A stretch of DNA of 35,740 nucleotides from Bacteroides sp. (GTDB lineage: Bacteria > Bacteroidota > Bacteroidia > Bacteroidales > Bacteroidaceae), in the NCBI RefSeq assembly GCF_029057325.1, contig NZ_JAICZW010000054.1:1-35740 (forward strand), in the 5' to 3' direction. The notes beneath the pieces are model-generated. The model saw only the letters and a program-made list of their open reading frames with translations. It searched no databases and had not been told where the DNA came from. The number at the start of each line of letters is the position of its first letter. Position 1 is the stretch's first letter. Of the stretch, positions 32,288 through 35,740 are shown piece after piece. A program made the translations under genes and the position numbers.

Positions 32288-32501
32288 GTTGGCGGAATTA
32301 ATTTGCAGATTGCTGTTTCTAATGTGTTGATTATCTGGTGTTGAAAAATAGGCTGACAGACACTTGTGTTCAGCGTGACAAACACTTGTGTTCAAGCTGA
32401 CAGACACAAGTGTTTGAGACGACAGACGCAAGTGTCTGTCAAACCGATGAATATAGGGGGAATTGCAGGAGTGATTTCTTTGCTGATTTAATTCCGCCAA
32501 C
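32288..32501. repeat. 14-bp inverted repeats flanking array C
   Basis: GTTGGCGGAATTAA (32288-32301) and TTAATTCCGCCAAC (32488-32501) are exact reverse complements, 186 bases apart, enclosing the palindromic array. CTTTAATCT occurs just outside each. It could be a long terminator stem or the ends of a MITE carrying the array. Confidence 0.6.
32354..32440. repeat. Palindromic ~22-bp unit array, locus C (permease/LTA-synthase-like junction)
   Basis: Four units: TGACAGACACTTGTGTTCA, GTGACAAACACTTGTGTTCA, TGACAGACACAAGTGTTTGA and GACAGACGCAAGTGTCTGTC, the last two inverted relative to the first two. The right flank TGTCAAACCGA is identical to that of locus B. Convergent junction again. Confidence 0.8.
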
Positions 32502-32512
32502 GGCTTTAATCT

Positions 32513-34327
32513 TTATTTTGACACTCCTGTCGAATCCTTCTTGTTGAAATAATCGAACCGGATGATCATATCCGATACGATGTGTGCTTCGCGTGCTCGT
32601 TCCAACGCTTGTCCGTCTGTTTCTTCTCCTTCGACATTCATTTGAGAGCCGACGGCGAATCCCTTCTTTTGCGGGTTGAGGATGCTTTGCCCCATTCCGG
32701 TCCAATGATAGTCATCCAGTTGCAACAGGTTCAGTAGCGTGGGATACATATCGATTTGTCCCATTACCTTTTCATAGCGCATCCCTACGGGGGAGTTGAC
32801 GACGATGAACGGGGTGAATTGCTTGTCGGAGACGATACCTTTGCCGGCAGGGGTGTTGCACAATTCGTTGCGGTAGCTTGCCAATCCCTCGTGGTCGCCT
32901 GCGATGACTATCAGGGTTTCCGCGTATTCGGGGCGCGTCTTTAGGTACTCGATGAATTTGCCGATGGCTCTGTCTGTGTAGTTGGCAACGGTCATATAGT
33001 TGTTCATCACTTCGGGGATGGACGGGGAGAACGAGACCTGTTTCCATTCGTTGGGTATGTGGAAAGGGGTGTGTCCCGAATGGGTGACGAATTGCAGATA
33101 GACGTTCTCTCCCTCTTTCCAGACTTCTCCTTTCTCCATCTTTTCCTGACATTGGGCAAAGAAGGAGCCGTCGCTCACACGTTTGCGGCTGCCGTATGCT
33201 TCGGTCAGTTGAAAGTCGGGATGAGAGAGGATGGTGTCGATGCCGAAACTCCGGGCGATTGCTCCCTGGTTCCAGATTTTCTGTTTATCGATGGTCAGCA
33301 AGTAGTTGCGTGTGTTCCGCTTCTCTTTCAGGGCTTTGGGCAACGAGTAGTAGAGGTTGTCGGGATAGAACACGCTATAGACACCTGTGTTGAGGGGCAG
33401 CAGACCGGCACACAGCAGCAGTTGCGCATCGATGGAGCGCCCTCCTTTCGCCTGTGTCAGCATGTGCGGGGCATATAACGTGGTGGAGTCTTTCAGCAGA
33501 TTGTTGAGGTAGGGGGTGATTTCTTGATTCTCTACGGTTTGTTCCAGCACCCAGCTCTCCAGTGATTCGGCAAGGATGACGATGCAGTTGTTCCGGGGCG
33601 AGGTGGTTGGCGGAAGAGGTTGCATCGGGGGCTTCTGGGCGAGCCATGTCTCTATCTCTTGCCGCTTCTCCGGGGTAAATGCGGGGGCTGTTTCGATCAG
33701 GTCGTAGTACATCCCGCCGAAGAGTGTGTACATGGGAACACAGCAGGCATAGAGGCGGGAGTGGAATCTCGCTTCTTCGTATTTTTGCTTGAAACCTCCT
33801 TGCAGTTGTAAGGTGATGCCGAACACGATGCAGAGGAGGGCAAGTGTGGTGAGGCAGGGCAGGCATATCGTCCGGCGTGGGCTCTCTTTTCTTCTGATTC
33901 TGATATAGATGTAGAGGGTGGCGATGGTGGAAACGGGAAACAGTGAATCGTACCAACGCACAGAGTCATAGACACTTTGGGTGAAATCTGCCAGGTTTCC
34001 CGCCAGTAGATAGCTGCTCAGGGGGATGGCGGTATAGTAGGTGCGATAATACATCAGGTTGGCGATGAACAGCATATCAAGTAAGAAAAGTACCACGCCC
34101 TGCACCTTCCAGCATCGGAAGAGGGAATATGGGGTCAGCAGTACCATCGTGGCGATGAGGTTGGTGGCGTATAATTCGTAATGGGAAAACGGGGCGAAAG
34201 TTGTGTAGATACACCAAATGACGTTGAGCAAAATGAATTTCAGGAAGATGCTTGTGCCGAATAGCCAAGTGAACTTATCAATCATCCAACTCTGCGGATT
34301 GCCATAGCGAATATATTTTTTCATCAT
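32513..34327 (-). CDS. LTA-synthase-like sulfatase-family phosphotransferase
   Basis: 604-residue membrane protein with five N-terminal helices (about 25-42, 52-70, 76-94, 128-146 and 155-172) and an extracellular sulfatase-fold domain from about residue 240. Metal and catalytic positions line up with Staphylococcus LtaS: Glu254 in ILAESLES, Ser298 in GGRSIDA (where LtaS has Thr300), THSGHTPF with the substrate histidine, and GDHEGL. Gram-negative relatives transfer phosphoglycerol or phosphoethanolamine to envelope glycans or lipids; the substrate here is unknown. Two adjacent ATGs (34327 and 34324) are equally possible. A dyad in the leader and its own promoter lie directly upstream, though pdxB is only 63 bases away on the same strand. 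Confidence 0.87.
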   Translation of the reverse strand: MMKKYIRYGNPQSWMIDKFTWLFGTSIFLKFILLNVIWCIYTTFAPFSHYELYATNLIATMVLLTPYSLFRCWKVQGVVLFLLDMLFIANLMYYRTYYTAIPLSSYLLAGNLADFTQSVYDSVRWYDSLFPVSTIATLYIYIRIRRKESPRRTICLPCLTTLALLCIVFGITLQLQGGFKQKYEEARFHSRLYACCVPMYTLFGGMYYDLIETAPAFTPEKRQEIETWLAQKPPMQPLPPTTSPRNNCIVILAESLESWVLEQTVENQEITPYLNNLLKDSTTLYAPHMLTQAKGGRSIDAQLLLCAGLLPLNTGVYSVFYPDNLYYSLPKALKEKRNTRNYLLTIDKQKIWNQGAIARSFGIDTILSHPDFQLTEAYGSRKRVSDGSFFAQCQEKMEKGEVWKEGENVYLQFVTHSGHTPFHIPNEWKQVSFSPSIPEVMNNYMTVANYTDRAIGKFIEYLKTRPEYAETLIVIAGDHEGLASYRNELCNTPAGKGIVSDKQFTPFIVVNSPVGMRYEKVMGQIDMYPTLLNLLQLDDYHWTGMGQSILNPQKKGFAVGSQMNVEGEETDGQALERAREAHIVSDMIIRFDYFNKKDSTGVSK

Positions 34328-34328
34328 C

Positions 34329-34357
34329 GTGCATTGTATATAATGCACACAAAGGTA
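34329..34357 (-). promoter_or_regulatory. Promoter and leader dyad of the LTA-synthase-like gene
   Basis: TACCTTTG on the minus strand (34357-34350) is an exact -7 match. Between it and the start, GTGCATT (34329-34335) and AATGCAC (34342-34348) are perfect inverted 7-mers, so the dyad would span the transcript start. Confidence 0.5.
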
Positions 34358-34390
34358 CCACATATATTAGGAATACCTATGACTTTTATG

Positions 34391-35437
34391 TTAATGTTCG
34401 TAAATGACCGTGTACGCCTCTTTCTCCCTTCTTAGCGGGTAGTCGCCGCGCAGCTTTTCGAAGAGTTCGGGGTGCGCTTTCAGGGCTTCGCTGTCTCGTT
34501 GCGGGTCGTACATTTGCAGATAGGCTTCTGCGGGTGTGCTTGCGGCAATCACGGCGTGTTCCGGCTGAGGCGGAAGAATGCGATAGTCGGCTTCGATGTG
34601 GAAGAAGCGGCACAGTGCGTCCAGCGACATGCGTGTGGCGTTTGCCTTCCCGTCTGCGGAGTAGCCGGCAATGTGGGGAGTTCCGATGAACACCTTATTC
34701 AATAGGGTGAGGTTGATGTCCGGTTCGTTCTCCCAAACGTCAATGACGGCATCCGACAGCTGTCCGCTTTCCAGTGCGTCCAGCAGCGCTTGTGTCTCGA
34801 TTACTTCCCCGCGTGAGGTGTTGATGAGGACGGGACGGCGTTTCAGCGAACGGAAGAAGGCGGCATCGCCTAAATGGAAGGTCTTGTATTTTCCTTCTTT
34901 ATATAGAGGGACGTGGAAGGTCAGTATGTCGCATCGCTCGGCCAACTCCTGCAGGGAGCGGAAGTCGGCGCTTCCCTCGCGATCCTGTCTCGGCAGGTCG
35001 TTCAGCAGCACTTTCAGTCCCAGGCCGTGTGCCATCTGTGCCACCTTGCTGCCCACATTTCCCACGCCAACGATGCCGATGGTGGCTCCCGCCAGCTTCC
35101 TGCCCCCGGTCTGCTCCAGCAGCAGGAGTGCGGAGTGTACGTATTGGGCCACGGAGGCCGAATTGCACCCGGGCGCATTGGTCCAGGCGATGCCCGCTTT
35201 CCGGCAGTAGTCCGTGTCGATGTGGTCGAAGCCGATGGTGGCGGTGGCTATGAAGCGTACGTTGCTCCCCTCCAGCAACTCGCGGTCGCAGCGGGTGCGT
35301 GTGCGGACAATCAGGGCATCGGCATCTTTCACCAACTCCGGGGTGAAGTCCTTGCCGGGCGCATAGACCACGCTGTCGGCTATCCGTTCGATGGCTTCTT
35401 TGATAAAAGGAATCTTGTTGTCGATGATGACTTTCAT
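34391..35437 (-). CDS. pdxB: 4-phosphoerythronate dehydrogenase
   Basis: 348-residue NAD-dependent enzyme of the D-2-hydroxyacid dehydrogenase family, oxidises 4-phosphoerythronate in the DXP-independent-start branch of pyridoxal phosphate synthesis. The nucleotide motif GVGNVGSKV is at about residues 127-135, the catalytic Arg is in NTSRGEVIE, with acidic (WENEP) and His (GTPHIAGYS) partners. The N-terminal TRTRCDRELLEG and the GFDHIDTDYCRKAGIAWTNAPG segment is typical PdxB. The C-terminal dimer domain is shorter in motif conservation but normal length. Followed by the LTA-synthase-like gene 63 bases later; separate promoters. Confidence 0.92.
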   Translation of the reverse strand: MKVIIDNKIPFIKEAIERIADSVVYAPGKDFTPELVKDADALIVRTRTRCDRELLEGSNVRFIATATIGFDHIDTDYCRKAGIAWTNAPGCNSASVAQYVHSALLLLEQTGGRKLAGATIGIVGVGNVGSKVAQMAHGLGLKVLLNDLPRQDREGSADFRSLQELAERCDILTFHVPLYKEGKYKTFHLGDAAFFRSLKRRPVLINTSRGEVIETQALLDALESGQLSDAVIDVWENEPDINLTLLNKVFIGTPHIAGYSADGKANATRMSLDALCRFFHIEADYRILPPQPEHAVIAASTPAEAYLQMYDPQRDSEALKAHPELFEKLRGDYPLRREKEAYTVIYEH

Positions 35438-35459
35438 AGGCTCTGTCTATATGGGATGA

Positions 35460-35490
35460 CAAAGCTAAGCAAACTTTTCGACATGTCCAA
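35460..35490 (-). promoter_or_regulatory. Promoter of pdxB
   Basis: Minus strand TTGG (35490-35487), 19 bases, TAGCTTTG (35467-35460), 22 bases before the start codon. Confidence 0.55.
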
Positions 35491-35670
35491 TTATTGCCTT
35501 TTTTTATTTCTTTGATGCCCACGGTTCTTTTAAAGCAGTTTAAATCCCATTTGTCGGTTGATAATTCCTCTGAGTGGATTTGAGAATTAAAATTGTTTAC
35601 ATAGGGCGTTCCCCTCCCGAAAAATCTATTATGCTCTGTTCTTTTTGTCTGCGTCTTTTCCGCCCCTTAC

Positions 35671-35740
35671 CTGCTCCGTAGTTTCTTCGGACGTTCTTCG
35701 GACGTTCTTCGGACATTCTTCGGTCCTAGGGAGTGGAGTT
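35671..35740. repeat. Dispersed 11-bp tandem/hairpin repeat, copy 2 (cut by window end)
   Basis: Matches 3110-3179 at 66 of 70 positions. Here the tandem CTTCGGACGTT units are more regular than in copy 1. The second hairpin arm would follow beyond the window. Confidence 0.8.

Larger units (their letters stand above)
35438..35740. other. 303 bases to the window end: pdxB promoter, then no gene, then a dispersed repeat
   Basis: Apart from the promoter near 35460-35490 and the repeat from 35671, the AT-rich stretch 35500-35670 shows no gene or clear structure. Confidence 0.6.

Overview
The window looks like a chromosome segment of the genus Bacteroides (order Bacteroidales). Three things point there: the fumarate reductase gene order frdC-frdA-frdB with a single cytochrome b subunit; a large set of recognisable Bacteroides-type core proteins; and many upstream regions with the Bacteroides -7 promoter element TAnnTTTG, several of them with a TTTG/TTGC-like -33 element 18-20 bases further upstream. 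The species cannot be fixed from this sequence alone.

Layout. 1-2794 (minus): fumarate reductase/succinate dehydrogenase operon frdC-frdA-frdB, with frdB cut by the window edge. 3369-4972: a divergent AraC-type regulator and a periplasmic PAP2 phosphatase. 5112-9329 (minus): S41 protease, coaD and topoisomerase IV parE (parE and coaD overlap by 4 bases). 9407-16004 (minus): AAA/DUF4143 ATPase, GNAT-like protein, Na+/Ca2+ exchanger, Gfo/Idh oxidoreductase and a THUMP-like methyltransferase. 16082-18349: an accessory patch with a DUF418 membrane protein, a pair of IS ends, a dead IS5-type transposase fragment, a 124-bp direct duplication of the methyltransferase promoter/start, and an unrecognised pseudogene. 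18339-20458 (minus): VanX-type dipeptidase and MATE exporter, translationally coupled. 20867-24301 (plus): porin, a GATE-domain membrane protein and an MnmA-type tRNA thiolase. 24485-27225: GH3-like protein diverging from phosphofructokinase. 27300-29701 (minus): the fatty-acid/RNA cluster acpP-fabF-rnc. 29852-32273: purN, a Fur-family regulator, and a divergent Cu/Zn-type permease carrying an HMA domain. 32513-35437 (minus): LTA-synthase-like sulfatase and pdxB.

The genes are mostly housekeeping: anaerobic respiration, CoA, DNA topology, fatty acid, purine, PLP and glycolysis. No prophage, CRISPR array, defence island, tRNA or rRNA was seen. The unusual content is between the genes. There are at least five repeat families: (1) arrays of four ~22-bp palindromic units in three convergent gene junctions; (2) MITE-like elements with 14-bp terminal inverted repeats AGATGTGTCAAAAC and a hairpin core, one of which encodes the CoaD C-terminus; (3) an 11-bp tandem/hairpin repeat near both ends of the window; (4) a GAGATATACATC-type hairpin cluster; and (5) a REP-like palindrome inserted in frame in the signal peptide of the S41 protease. 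A 23-bp inverted repeat overlapping the -33 box of the AAA/DUF4143 gene looks like an operator. I found no clearly new multi-gene system; the repeat families are the best leads.
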